A DNA stretch of 64,000 bases, from assembly GCA_017429205.1 (NCBI GenBank), contig JAFRPH010000014.1, forward strand, positions 1 to 64,000. Direction: 5' to 3'. Source of the stretch: Bacteroidales bacterium. Lineage in GTDB: Bacteria; Bacteroidota; Bacteroidia; Bacteroidales; UBA932. Made by a program: the position numbers and the translations under genes. Positions 26,016 through 35,093 of the stretch are shown here, one piece after another. The notes under the pieces were generated by a model. The model saw nothing but the letters and a program-made list of their open reading frames with translations, searched no databases and was not told the DNA's origin. Position 1 is the first letter of the stretch. Each line of letters begins with the position of its first letter.

Positions 26016-26429
26016 TCAAGTCAGGTAAACGGTCATGGTAACGGTGGTTCCCACGCCCACCTGGGTGTCGATCTTCAGGTCGTCCGTGTTCTTCTTGATG
26101 TTGGGCAGGCCCATGCCGGCACCGTAGCCCATCTCCCGCACCTTGGCGGAAGCCGTCGACCAGCCTTCCTGCATCGCCAGGTCCAGGTTGGGAATGCCCG
26201 GGCCCTCATCGGCAACCACCATCACGATCTTCTCCCCGTCGATTTCCACGTCGATCGTGCCGCCGTAGGCGTGTGCCACGGCATTGATCTCCGCTTCGAA
26301 GAGGGCGACGACCGTGCGTTTGATGTTCGCAGGATCCACGCCCAGCTGCTTGAGGGTGCGCTTGACGCTGCTGGAAGCCTGTCCCGCATCGGTGAAATTG
26401 CCTCGTTCTATGTTGAAGGTGTAATGCAT
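26016..26429 (-). CDS. RsbW-like anti-sigma ATPase
   Basis: 137 residues from the ATG at 26429 (MHYTFNIERGNFTDAGQASS). HATPase fold with N-box FEAEINAVAHAYGG, G1 VVADEGPGIPNLDLA and G2 GYGAGMGLPNIKKNTDD, the length and layout of serine-protein kinases of partner-switching systems. It lies between a DRTGG gene and the HydS-like gene, with gaps of two and four bases. No sigma-B-type factor or STAS partner is in this operon, so the target is unknown. Confidence 0.85.
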   Translation of the reverse strand: MHYTFNIERGNFTDAGQASSSVKRTLKQLGVDPANIKRTVVALFEAEINAVAHAYGGTIDVEIDGEKIVMVVADEGPGIPNLDLAMQEGWSTASAKVREMGYGAGMGLPNIKKNTDDLKIDTQVGVGTTVTMTVYLT

Positions 26430-26431
26430 AA

Positions 26432-26776
26432 CTAATAGAGGGGTGCTATTCCGGCGCCATAGAGTATCCCGCTGATCTTGAAGATACTGTATTTGCACTT
26501 GATGATGGTGATGCCGCTGTCCTCGGCCAGTTCCAGCATATCCTCGTCCGGCTGCTTGTCACGGCCGATGACGACCACGCGCAGGTCGGCCATTTCGCTG
26601 GTGCGCATCGTCTGGTTGTTGCAGAGTCCGGTGATCAGCACGGTCTCCTCCATCGAGAAACGCAGCACGTCGCTCATCAGGTCCGAGGCGAAGGCCTTTT
26701 TTACTTCGTAGAGTTCATCGGCGGGAGCTCCCACGATCTCGCCGTTGACAAGGGTTGCAATCTCCTTGATGGTCAT
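26432..26776 (-). CDS. DRTGG-domain protein 1
   Basis: 114 residues, MTIKEIATLVNGEIVGAPADELYEVKKAFASDLMSDVLRF..., closer to the canonical DRTGG length than its paralogue at 24319. It is the first gene of the sensory module, 66 bases after hydC and beyond a hairpin, so it may be expressed at a different level from hydABC. Confidence 0.82.
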   Translation of the reverse strand: MTIKEIATLVNGEIVGAPADELYEVKKAFASDLMSDVLRFSMEETVLITGLCNNQTMRTSEMADLRVVVIGRDKQPDEDMLELAEDSGITIIKCKYSIFKISGILYGAGIAPLY

Positions 26777-26792
26777 TGTTCAGGAATTCTAA

Positions 26793-26820
26793 TCGGGCCG
26801 ACCCTGATGAGCCGGCCCGA
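26793..26820 (-). terminator. Hairpin between hydC and the sensory genes
   Basis: Perfect 8-bp stem TCGGGCCG (26793-26800) with CGGCCCGA (26813-26820), in the only sizeable gap of the operon. The weak U tract suggests partial termination or an mRNA boundary. Confidence 0.6.
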
Positions 26821-26842
26821 AACGTTGTCGTTCAAAGGGGTC

Positions 26843-27328
26843 TTATTCCGCGTACTCGGCCAGGATTTCCTTGACGTGTTCGGGAACCAGACGTCCGTAG
26901 GTCTTTCCGTTGATGGTCATGACCGGCGCCAGGCCGCAGGCGCCCACGCAGCGGAGGACATCCAGGGAGAACTTGCCGTCTTCGGTGACACCGCCTTCGG
27001 AAATCTTGAGTTCGCTCTTGAGCGCATCCAGGATCTTCTCGGCACCCTTGACATAGCACGCCGTACCCAGGCAGACGGAAATCGCATACTTGCCCTTCGG
27101 CTTCATGGTGAAGAAGCTGTAGAAGGAGACGACCCCGTATACCCGGCCCACCGGGATGCCCAGACAGTCGGCCACGACCTGCTGGACTTCCTCGGGAAGA
27201 TAGCCGAAATGGCTCTGCGTCTGGTGGAGAACGTTGATCAGCTCACCCGGATTGTTATTGAAGGACTCGCAGATCTCCTTGATTTTCAAGTAGCTGTCCT
27301 CGGTAATTTTTATTTTGGGTCCAACCAT
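26843..27328 (-). CDS. hydC: NuoE-like [2Fe-2S] subunit HydC
   Basis: 161 residues. Thioredoxin-fold ferredoxin subunit with the four ligands in SVCLGTACYVKGA and RCVGACGLAP, and the NuoE segment VVSFYSFFTMKPKGKY. In HydABC it relays electrons between the flavin subunit and HydA. It starts 11 bases after the HydA stop, giving the order hydB-hydA-hydC. Confidence 0.93.
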   Translation of the reverse strand: MVGPKIKITEDSYLKIKEICESFNNNPGELINVLHQTQSHFGYLPEEVQQVVADCLGIPVGRVYGVVSFYSFFTMKPKGKYAISVCLGTACYVKGAEKILDALKSELKISEGGVTEDGKFSLDVLRCVGACGLAPVMTINGKTYGRLVPEHVKEILAEYAE

Positions 27329-27339
27329 GGTTCAAAGAT

Positions 27340-29112
27340 TTAGTCGATGTCAAACTTGATTTTCTTGTCGAAGTAAATGGTGTGCAGCAGGTGATGCGAC
27401 TTCTCGGAGCAAGGTTTTCCGTAGAACTCCTTGTAGATCGCCTGGATCTCGGGGTTCTCGTGGGACTTGCGGATGGGCATGTTGCGGTCCGCCTCGTAGA
27501 TGGCGGCATGGCGCGCCTTGACGATGGAGGCGTCGCCATGGTGATAAGGCTGACCGGCGCCGTCGATGCAGCCGCCGGGGCAGGCCATCACTTCCACGAA
27601 GTGGTAAGGGCACTCCCCTGCCTTGATCTGTTCCATGATGGTGCGGGCGTTCTTCAGGCCGTAGACGACGGCGACCTTCAGGTCAGCGACACCGGGAACG
27701 GGGATCGTGGCCTCACGGATGCCGTCCAGGCCGCGGACTTCCTCGAAATCGATGCGGGGAAGGGTCTCGCCGGTCAGGACCTCGACGGCCGTACGGAGAG
27801 CCGCCTCCATCACGCCGCCCGTGGCGCCGAAGATGACGGCGGCGCCGGTCGATGCTCCGAGCGGAGAATCGAATTCGGCATCGGGAAGGCTGTTGAAGTC
27901 GATGTTGCAGATCTTGATGAGGCGCGCGAGTTCGCGGGTGGTGATGGAGTAGTTCACGTCCGGATCGCCGTTCACACCGAGCTCCTCACGCTCGCACTCG
28001 TACTTCTTCGCCACGCAAGGCATGACGGAAACACAGATGAGATTCTTGCGCGGGATGCCGATCTTGTCGGCGAAGTAGGTCTTCACCGTGGCACCGAACA
28101 TACCCTGCGGGGATTTCGCCGTGGAAGGATAGTCGCGGAGCTCCGGATAGAATTTCTCGTAGAAGTTGACCCACGCGGGGCAGCAGGAGGTCATGATCGG
28201 GATCTTGACGTCCTTGTCGCCGGCGAGGTAGGCCTTGAGGCGGCCGATCACTTCCGTGCCTTCTTCCATGATGGTCAGGTCGGCGGACCAGTCCGTATCG
28301 AACACGTAGTCGAACCCGATGGCCTTGAGGGCGGCGGCAATCTTGCCGGTGACGATGCTTCCCGGAGGCATGCCGAATTCCTCGCCCAGGGCCACGCGCA
28401 CGGCGGGAGCCACCTGGACGCAGGTCTTCACGTCCGGATTCGCGATGTCGCGGAGGATCTTGCCGGTGTTGTCCACCTCGGCGAGGGCGCCGGTAGGGCA
28501 CACGGCGACGCACTGGCCGCAAAAGACGCAGTTGGTGTCCGTGAGGTTCTTTCCGAAAGCGGTGGAAACCACGGCCGGGAAGCCCCTTTCAACGGCTCCG
28601 ATGGCACCGACGCTCTGGTACTCATGGCACACGGACTCGCAGCGGCGGCACATGATGCACTTGTTGGCATCCCGGACGATGGAAGGCGAGAACTCCTTCG
28701 CATACTGGGACTGCTGGCCCTTGAAGGGAATCTCGCGGATACCCATGTCCGCGGCCAGGGCCTGCAGCTCGCACTTCCCGCTCTTGGGGCACTGGAGGCA
28801 GTCGTTGGGATGGTCGCTGAGCATGAGCTCAAGGACGGTCCGGCGCGCATTGAGCGCCCGGAAAGAATTGGTCTTCACGACCATGTCCGGCATGCATTCG
28901 GTGATACAGGCCGGAGCCAGATTCCTGCGTCCGACAACCTCCACCACGCACACGCGGCATCCGCCGGGGCGGTTTTCGAGGGCGAGGCCATCGAGTTCGA
29001 AATGGCAGAGGGTAGGAATCCTGATACCCATCTGCTCGGCAGCTTTCAGAATGGTTGTACCGCGCGGCACTTCCACTTCCCTGTTGTCTATGGTCAATTT
29101 GATAGTATCCAT
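27340..29112 (-). CDS. hydA: [FeFe]-hydrogenase catalytic subunit HydA
   Basis: 590 residues from the ATG at 29112; the in-frame extension to 29178 has no family match. Layout: NuoG-like [2Fe-2S] domain (CRVCVVEVVG and following cysteines), a His-Cys3 cluster region (HPNDCLQCPKSGKCELQ), two ferredoxin-type clusters (CIMCRRCESVC, CVFCGQCVAVCPTGAL), then the H-cluster domain with TSCCPAW, MPCVAKKYE and EVMACPGGCIDGAGQP. All catalytic residues, including the proton-transfer cysteine of TSCCP, are kept. With HydB and HydC it forms the trimeric electron-bifurcating/confurcating enzyme coupling NADH and ferredoxin oxidation to H2. Confidence 0.96.
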   Translation of the reverse strand: MDTIKLTIDNREVEVPRGTTILKAAEQMGIRIPTLCHFELDGLALENRPGGCRVCVVEVVGRRNLAPACITECMPDMVVKTNSFRALNARRTVLELMLSDHPNDCLQCPKSGKCELQALAADMGIREIPFKGQQSQYAKEFSPSIVRDANKCIMCRRCESVCHEYQSVGAIGAVERGFPAVVSTAFGKNLTDTNCVFCGQCVAVCPTGALAEVDNTGKILRDIANPDVKTCVQVAPAVRVALGEEFGMPPGSIVTGKIAAALKAIGFDYVFDTDWSADLTIMEEGTEVIGRLKAYLAGDKDVKIPIMTSCCPAWVNFYEKFYPELRDYPSTAKSPQGMFGATVKTYFADKIGIPRKNLICVSVMPCVAKKYECEREELGVNGDPDVNYSITTRELARLIKICNIDFNSLPDAEFDSPLGASTGAAVIFGATGGVMEAALRTAVEVLTGETLPRIDFEEVRGLDGIREATIPVPGVADLKVAVVYGLKNARTIMEQIKAGECPYHFVEVMACPGGCIDGAGQPYHHGDASIVKARHAAIYEADRNMPIRKSHENPEIQAIYKEFYGKPCSEKSHHLLHTIYFDKKIKFDID

Positions 29113-29126
29113 GTATTGTTCCTCCC

Positions 29127-30920
29127 TTATTGAATGCTGATTGCTCCGAATTTGCACTTCTCGATACAGGTGCCGCACTTGATGCAGTCCAGCTGGTTGA
29201 TGACGTGCGGGTTCTTGACGGTGCCGCTGATGGCGCTGACGGGGCAGGCCCGGGCGCAGGCCGTACAGCCTTTACACTTGGCGGGGTCGATGACGTACTT
29301 CTTCAGGGCCTTGCACTGGCCGGCACGGCATTTCTTGTCGACGACGTGCTCCACGTATTCGTCCCAGAAATTGCTGATGGTGGACAGAACAGGGTTCGGG
29401 GAGGTCTGGCCCAGGCCGCAGAGGGCCGTGTCCTTGATGACCGCAGAGAGGTTCTTGAGCTGTTCGAGGTCCTCCATCGTGCCCTTGCCGTCCGTGATCT
29501 TGGTGAGGATCTCCAGGAGGCGGCGGTTGCCCACGCGGCACGGGGTGCACTTTCCGCAGGACTCGTCCACGGTGAAGCCCAGGTAGAACTTGGCGATGGC
29601 GACCATGCAGTCGTCCTCGTCCATGACGATCATACCGCCGGAACCCATCATGGAACCCGCGGCCACGAGGCTGTCATAGTCGATGGGGGTATCCAGGTGC
29701 TTTTCCGTAAGGCAGCCGCCCGAAGGACCGCCGGTCTGGACGGCCTTGAACTTCTTGCCGCCCTTGATGCCGCCGCCGATCTCGTAGATGATCTCCCGCA
29801 GGGTGATGCCCATCGGGACCTCGATGAGGCCGACGTTGTTGATCTTTCCGGCGAGGGCGAAGACCTTCGTTCCCTTGGACTTCTCGGTGCCGATGCTGGC
29901 GAACCAGTCGGCGCCCTTGTTGATGATCACCGGGATGTTCGCATACGTCTCCACGTTGTTCACGTTGGTGGGCTTGCCCAGGTAACCGGACTGGGCGGGG
30001 AACGGAGGTTTGAAGGTAGGCTCGCCGCGCTTCCCTTCCATGGAATGGATCAGGGCCGTCTCCTCGCCGCAGACGAACGCACCGGCGCCGTAGCGGAGTT
30101 CGATCTCGAAATCGAAACCGGTTCCGAAGATGTCCTTGCCCAGCAGACCGTACTCTTCGGCCTGCTGGATGGCGACCTGGAGACGGTGGATGGCGAGGGG
30201 ATATTCGGCACGGATGTAGATGAGACCCTTGCTGGCCCCGATGCAGTAGCCGCAGATGGCCATGGCCTCGAGGATGGAATGGGGATCACCTTCCAGGAGG
30301 GAACGGTCCATGAAGGCGCCCGGGTCACCCTCGTCAGCGTTGCAGACGACGTATTTCTGCTCGCCGGGACGGCTCTTGGACGCGATCTCCCACTTCAGGC
30401 CCGTGGGGAAACCGGCACCGCCGCGTCCGCGGAGGCCGGACTTCTTGATCTCGGCGATGACCTGTTCGGGGGTCATCTCGGTGAGGCACTTGCCCAGGGC
30501 GGCATAACCGTCACGTGCGATGGATTCCTCGATGTTTTCGGGATCGATGAAACCGCAGTTGCGCAGGGCGATGCGGAGCTGTTTCTTGTAGAACTCCATG
30601 TGCTTGGAGTCAGGAACGCTCTGTTTGGTGTCGGGGGCAACGTAGAGCAGGCGCTGGACCTTACGGCCCTTGATGATGTGCTCCTCGATGATTTCCTTCG
30701 CATCGGACGGCTTGACCCGCGTGTAGAAGGTGTTGTCGGGGATGATCTTCACGATGGGGCCCCGTTCGCAGAATCCGAAGCAGCCGGTGACGACCACCTT
30801 CGCGAAATCGGTCAGGTCGTGGGCCACGAGTTCCTTGTTGAGTTCGGCAACAATCTCATGGCTGGCGGATGCGGAGCAACCTGTTCCACCGCATACCAGA
30901 ATATGCATTTTTACTGCCAT
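29127..30920 (-). CDS. hydB: NuoF-like flavin subunit HydB
   Basis: 597 residues. An N-terminal thioredoxin-like [2Fe-2S] domain (CGGTGC near 10-15, VTGCFGFCERGP) is followed by the NuoF core with GRGGAGFPTGLKW and NADEGDPGAFMDR for FMN and NADH binding, an SLBB domain, and the CGKCTPCRVG cluster motif. The C terminus has two ferredoxin-type clusters (CKGCTACARACP, CIKCGTCIEKC). This is the site of NADH oxidation and flavin-based bifurcation in HydABC. It lies 14 bases before hydA. Confidence 0.96.
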   Translation of the reverse strand: MAVKMHILVCGGTGCSASASHEIVAELNKELVAHDLTDFAKVVVTGCFGFCERGPIVKIIPDNTFYTRVKPSDAKEIIEEHIIKGRKVQRLLYVAPDTKQSVPDSKHMEFYKKQLRIALRNCGFIDPENIEESIARDGYAALGKCLTEMTPEQVIAEIKKSGLRGRGGAGFPTGLKWEIASKSRPGEQKYVVCNADEGDPGAFMDRSLLEGDPHSILEAMAICGYCIGASKGLIYIRAEYPLAIHRLQVAIQQAEEYGLLGKDIFGTGFDFEIELRYGAGAFVCGEETALIHSMEGKRGEPTFKPPFPAQSGYLGKPTNVNNVETYANIPVIINKGADWFASIGTEKSKGTKVFALAGKINNVGLIEVPMGITLREIIYEIGGGIKGGKKFKAVQTGGPSGGCLTEKHLDTPIDYDSLVAAGSMMGSGGMIVMDEDDCMVAIAKFYLGFTVDESCGKCTPCRVGNRRLLEILTKITDGKGTMEDLEQLKNLSAVIKDTALCGLGQTSPNPVLSTISNFWDEYVEHVVDKKCRAGQCKALKKYVIDPAKCKGCTACARACPVSAISGTVKNPHVINQLDCIKCGTCIEKCKFGAISIQ

Positions 30921-30944
30921 AATCGCGCTGTAGGGAGGTTAAGG

Positions 30945-31334
30945 TTAGATGGATCTGTAATTGGCGGGCAGGATGCCCTCTATCAGTTCACCCCCGATGA
31001 TATACTTTTCGATGATTTCCTGCGCGCGCGGGATCTTCACGTCCCCGAAAACGACGGGGTCCTTTCCGGGGATGGTGACTTCGACCGTGGGCTCCGCATA
31101 GCTGTAACCCATGTCGCCCACCTGCATGACCAGGGCCTTGATCTGGCGCTTGTCCAGTTCGGTGATGAGGTAGCTCATCGTTTCCTTCGCGCCCGAAGCG
31201 ATGCCGCTGGTAGCCATTCCGACCTTGATTTGAATGATCGCATCGGGGGAATTGCTGTTCTCACGCAGCGACATCCTCGACTGCATACCCTCTTTCATCT
31301 TGCGAAGGTCCGCAAGATTCCTGATTTTATCCAT
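30945..31334 (-). CDS. Cysteine-free HndB/ferredoxin-like hydrogenase accessory protein
   Basis: 129 residues from the ATG at 31334 (MDKIRNLADLRKMKEGMQSR). The sequence follows the thioredoxin-like [2Fe-2S] ferredoxin family of HndB/HydD accessory subunits (IKVGMATSGIASGAKE, VGDMGYSYAEPTVEV, IIEKYIIGG), but every cluster cysteine is replaced: GMATSG for GMATCG, and the TGCxGxC region reads VGDMGYS. The protein contains no cysteine at all, so it cannot bind the cluster and is probably structural or assembly-related. It is the first gene of the hydBAC operon. Confidence 0.82.
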   Translation of the reverse strand: MDKIRNLADLRKMKEGMQSRMSLRENSNSPDAIIQIKVGMATSGIASGAKETMSYLITELDKRQIKALVMQVGDMGYSYAEPTVEVTIPGKDPVVFGDVKIPRAQEIIEKYIIGGELIEGILPANYRSI

Positions 31335-31432
31335 AGGATTCCTCCAGTTTAATAGTGTTAATGAAAGATAATTATTGTTGGTTAATGATTCTCTTTTCAA
31401 TTGGCTAATATACATAATAGTTTTTGAAATAC

Positions 31433-31470
31433 AAAAAAAAGGAGCCGGCTCATCACTGAGTCAGCTCCTT
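31433..31470 (-). terminator. Terminator of the FKBP-DUF3127 operon
   Basis: Minus-strand hairpin: AAGGAGC/GCTCCTT ends (31439-31445 with 31464-31470) plus inner GG-CTCA/TGAG-TC pairs, followed by eight U (the A run at 31433-31440). Confidence 0.85.
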
Positions 31471-31489
31471 GTGCCTTGATTCCGCGTTC

Positions 31490-31888
31490 CTAGAACGGGA
31501 GGTCTTCCTCGCCCTGGGATTCCGCGGGCATGTCCTCGAGGGTGGGGGCCGGTGCCTGCTGGAATGCAGGGGCCGCCGCCTGCACGGGTGCAGGAGCGGC
31601 CGGTTGGGCGCCGGCAGGAGCGATCTTCCAGATCTGGAGGTCGTTGTACCAGCGGCCGTTGTATTCACGGCTCTTGAGGTTGAAAGACACTTTCACCTTA
31701 TCCCCGACCTGGTACTTGGAAAGCTCCTGGACCTTGTCCGAACCCCAGGCCGTAAAGCAGGCCTTGGCGGTGAAGTTGCCGTCGGGATACTCCAGGATGA
31801 ACTCCTGCTTGGCCCAAGGGCCGCGCGCGGAGTTGCCGGATGCGACCGGGAGTTTCTGGAAGAGGGTTCCCTCGATCTCGAGTGCCAT
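31490..31888 (-). CDS. DUF3127 protein, SSB-like OB fold
   Basis: 132 residues. It begins MALEIEGTLFQKLP and contains the family segment KQEFILEYPDG and KVSFNLKSREYNGRWYNDL. After the OB-like domain (1-88) comes an Ala/Pro linker and an acidic tip ending EEDLPF, like the protein-interaction tail of single-stranded DNA-binding proteins. The family is nearly confined to Bacteroidota; a nucleic-acid role is inferred. It starts three bases downstream of the FKBP gene stop, within the same operon. Confidence 0.85.
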   Translation of the reverse strand: MALEIEGTLFQKLPVASGNSARGPWAKQEFILEYPDGNFTAKACFTAWGSDKVQELSKYQVGDKVKVSFNLKSREYNGRWYNDLQIWKIAPAGAQPAAPAPVQAAAPAFQQAPAPTLEDMPAESQGEEDLPF

Positions 31889-31891
31889 AGG

Positions 31892-32665
31892 TTACTTCTT
31901 TCCGGGTTTGGCGGACTTGGCAGGCTCCTCGGCGGGGGCGACGAAGGTGCCGACCTTGTTCAGGGTCACGTCGAACACGAGCGTGGAGTTGGGCTCGATG
32001 CCGCGGGTGCCATACTCGCCGTAAGCGAGTTCACCGGGGATGACGAGCTTGACCTTGCCGCCTTCGCCGATGAGCTTCATGCCCTCGCTCCAGCCCTTGA
32101 TGACACGGTTGAGGGTGAAGTTGATGTTCTCGTTCTCGTCGAACACGGTGCCGTCGAGCAGGGTGCCCTTGTAGTCGACCCAGACGGTATCCTGGTCGGC
32201 GACGGCCTTCTTGCCGTTACCGGCTTCGATGATCTGGTAGGCGAGACCGCTCTCGGTCTTCTGCGCGCCCTCTTCCTGGAGGAACTTCTCGATGTACGCG
32301 GCACCCTTCTCGTTGTTCAGGGCGCCGGTGTAGGCACGACGCTTCTGGATGAAGCCGTCGAGGACCGTGTTCATCTCGTTGGGATCGATCTTGAACTGCT
32401 TGAAGAAGGTGGAATCCTGGGGCGTGCCCTCGGCCTTCATCCAGTCCTTGATACCCTTGATCATCTGGTCGTAGTTGACCTCACCGAAATTGTTGCCCTT
32501 GATCCAGGAACCGAAGTTCACACCGATCAGGTAGCTGGCGGAGTCGACCTGGGCCTTGTTCGGAAGAAGGTCACGGACTTCCTGGCTGCCCTCGACCTGG
32601 GAGGTACCGCATGCCACCATCAGCACAGCGGCCGACGCGATGGCGAAAATCTTGGAAATTCTCAT
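31892..32665 (-). CDS. FKBP-type peptidyl-prolyl isomerase lipoprotein
   Basis: 257 residues from the ATG at 32665 ([20 protein letters not shown]), with lipobox MVAC at about 16-19. The N-terminal dimerisation helices (about 35-130) precede an FKBP domain with [41 protein letters not shown] and LVFDVTL, the FkpA/Mip layout. It folds proline-containing envelope proteins in the periplasm. It ends with a Lys/Pro-rich tail. DUF3127 follows in the operon. Confidence 0.93.
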   Translation of the reverse strand: MRISKIFAIASAAVLMVACGTSQVEGSQEVRDLLPNKAQVDSASYLIGVNFGSWIKGNNFGEVNYDQMIKGIKDWMKAEGTPQDSTFFKQFKIDPNEMNTVLDGFIQKRRAYTGALNNEKGAAYIEKFLQEEGAQKTESGLAYQIIEAGNGKKAVADQDTVWVDYKGTLLDGTVFDENENINFTLNRVIKGWSEGMKLIGEGGKVKLVIPGELAYGEYGTRGIEPNSTLVFDVTLNKVGTFVAPAEEPAKSAKPGKK

Positions 32666-32721
32666 CGTATAAAATTTTAACAAGTTTCAAGTCCAGAGGC
32701 TCACTATGAGCCGCTATCCTG

Positions 32722-32729
32722 CAAAGATA
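32722..32729 (-). promoter_or_regulatory. -7 element of the FKBP-DUF3127 operon
   Basis: Minus-strand TATCTTTG, an exact TAnnTTTG, 56 bases upstream of the FKBP start. The -33 box is imperfect. Confidence 0.6.
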
Positions 32730-32882
32730 GCGTTTTTTCTTGAAATAACACGAAATAATGTCAATGTTCGAAAGAATGCTACAAAAATGAAATTATTTCT
32801 GCAGGATTTTTCGGGAAAAGGAAGCGACAAATTTGGTTTTTTCCTTCCTATTTGTTAAATTGTGGCACTTAACACGCGGACT

Positions 32883-35078
32883 ATGGCCTTCGACTCCTCC
32901 ATCCTTCAGTCCAAGTTGAAGCAGTTTTTCGGCTTCGACTCCTTCAAGGGTGACCAGCTGCGCATCATCCAACATCTGGTTGAAGGGGGGAACGCGTTTG
33001 TCCTGATGCCCACCGGCGGCGGAAAATCCCTGTGCTACCAGCTCCCCGCCCTGGTGATGGAAGGGACCGCCATCGTCATCTCCCCCCTCATCGCCCTGAT
33101 GAAGAACCAGGTGGACGCCATCCGCGGATTCGTGGAATCGAATGACGGAATCGCCCATTTCCTCAACTCCTCGCTGAGCCGCCAGCAGGTGGCCGACGTC
33201 CGGGAAGACCTCCTGAGCGGGGTAACCAAACTCCTGTACGTCGCCCCCGAATCCCTGACCAAGGAGGAAAACATCGCCCTCCTGAAGGAAATCCACATTT
33301 CCTTCTACGCCGTGGACGAAGCGCACTGCATATCCGAATGGGGGCACGATTTCCGGCCGGAATACCGGAAGATCCGCTCCATCATCGAGGAAATCCAGCC
33401 GGCCCCGGTCATCGCCCTGACGGCGACCGCGACGCCCAAGGTCCAGAGCGACATCCTCAAGAACCTCCGCATTACGGACGCCACCGTGTTCAAGTCCTCC
33501 TTCAACCGCCCGAACCTGTATTACGAGATCCGGGACAAGGTGGAACCGGAGAAGGACATCATCCGCTTCATCCGCCAGAACCCCGGGAAGTCGGGCATCA
33601 TCTACTGCCTGAGCCGCAAGAAAGTGGAGGAACTCGCCCAGCTGCTGTCCATCAACGGCATCCGGGCCCTCCCCTACCACGCCGGACTGGATGCGAAGGT
33701 CCGCGCCGAGAACCAGGACCGCTTCCTGATGGAGGACATCCAGGTGATCGTCGCCACCATCGCCTTCGGCATGGGGATCGACAAGCCGGACGTGAGGTTC
33801 GTCATCCACTACGACATCCCCAAGAGCATCGAGGGCTATTACCAGGAAACCGGCCGCGCCGGCCGCGACGGACAGGAAGGGCTGTGCATCACCTACTACA
33901 GCTACAAGGACATCCAGAAACTGGAAAAATTCATGCAGGGGAAGCCGGTCGCCGAGCAGGAGATCGGACGCCAGCTGCTGGGAGAGACCGTCGCCTACGC
34001 GGAATCCAGCCAATGTCGGAGAAAACTGCTGCTCAATTACTTCGGCGAAGACTACCCGAACGACAACTGCGGCTGCTGCGACAACTGCCTCCACCCCAAA
34101 ACCCGGTTCGACGGCCGGGAGGAGATGTCCCTCGTGATCGAACTCATCGGCTCCCTGCGCGAGCATTTCAAGATCGAGCACATCGCCGGGATCCTCGCCG
34201 GGGTTCCCAACGCCCTGATCAAGTCCTACCACCACGACCGGCTGGAGCTCTTCGGGGCCGGAAAGGACCACGACGTCCGCTTCTGGTCGGCCGTCATCCA
34301 CCAGGGACTGGTGCTGCATTTCCTGGACAAGGACATCGACAACTACGGGCTCATCCGGGCCACCGACGCCGGCCTGGACTTCTATATCCATCCCCACGAA
34401 CTGATGCTGGTGGAAGACCGCACCTTCATCGGAGACGGTGACGACGAGGATGACGACCCGGCGGCGGTCCGGGGCGGCGGAGGCGGCGACCAGACGCTCC
34501 TCGCGATGCTCAAGGACCTGCGTAGGGACGAGGCCCGGAAACGCGGGCTCCAGCCCTGGATCATCTTCACGGACCCGTCCCTGGAGGACATGTCCATCCT
34601 CTACCCCGTCACCGTGGAGGAACTCCGGGGCTGCCAGGGCGTCGGCGAAGGAAAGGCCCGCAAGTACGGAAAACCGTTCCTCCAGCTCATCGCCCGCTAC
34701 GTGGAGGAGAACGAGATCCTCCGTCCCGACGACTTTGTCGTCAAGTCCGTCGCCCCGAAGTCCGGCAACAAGGTCTACATCATCCAGAGCATCGACCGGA
34801 AAATGGCCCTCGAGGACATCGCCGCCACCAAGGGCCTGGACCTGGACGACCTCCTGTCCGAGATCGAAGGCATCGTCGCCACGGGGACGCGCCTGGACAT
34901 CAACTACTACATCGGGGAGAAACTGGACGGGGAAGTCGTGGACGAAATCTACACCTGGTTCAAGGAAGAAGCCACCTCCGACTCGCTCGAGGAGGCCCTC
35001 GCCGCCCTCCGGAACGACTACGAGGACCTGGAGATCCGCCTGGTCCGCATCAAGTTCCTCTGCGAAGTGGCGAACTAG
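32883..35078 (+). CDS. recQ: ATP-dependent DNA helicase RecQ
   Basis: 731 residues from the ATG at 32883 (MAFDSSILQSKLKQFFGFDSF). Superfamily-2 helicase: motif I MPTGGGKSLCYQLPA, motif II VDEAHCISEWGHDFRPEY, motif III LTATATPKV, motif VI ETGRAGRDG. The RQC zinc site shows SQCRRKLLLNYFGE and CGCCDNC. The C-terminal part contains an HRDC domain (PVTVEELRGCQGVGEGKARKYG) and a further approximately 100-residue extension common in Bacteroidota RecQ. Acts in recombination repair. It stands alone, convergent with the outer-membrane barrel gene. Confidence 0.96.
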   Translation: MAFDSSILQSKLKQFFGFDSFKGDQLRIIQHLVEGGNAFVLMPTGGGKSLCYQLPALVMEGTAIVISPLIALMKNQVDAIRGFVESNDGIAHFLNSSLSRQQVADVREDLLSGVTKLLYVAPESLTKEENIALLKEIHISFYAVDEAHCISEWGHDFRPEYRKIRSIIEEIQPAPVIALTATATPKVQSDILKNLRITDATVFKSSFNRPNLYYEIRDKVEPEKDIIRFIRQNPGKSGIIYCLSRKKVEELAQLLSINGIRALPYHAGLDAKVRAENQDRFLMEDIQVIVATIAFGMGIDKPDVRFVIHYDIPKSIEGYYQETGRAGRDGQEGLCITYYSYKDIQKLEKFMQGKPVAEQEIGRQLLGETVAYAESSQCRRKLLLNYFGEDYPNDNCGCCDNCLHPKTRFDGREEMSLVIELIGSLREHFKIEHIAGILAGVPNALIKSYHHDRLELFGAGKDHDVRFWSAVIHQGLVLHFLDKDIDNYGLIRATDAGLDFYIHPHELMLVEDRTFIGDGDDEDDDPAAVRGGGGGDQTLLAMLKDLRRDEARKRGLQPWIIFTDPSLEDMSILYPVTVEELRGCQGVGEGKARKYGKPFLQLIARYVEENEILRPDDFVVKSVAPKSGNKVYIIQSIDRKMALEDIAATKGLDLDDLLSEIEGIVATGTRLDINYYIGEKLDGEVVDEIYTWFKEEATSDSLEEALAALRNDYEDLEIRLVRIKFLCEVAN

Positions 35079-35093
35079 CGCAGGGGGCCGGGT

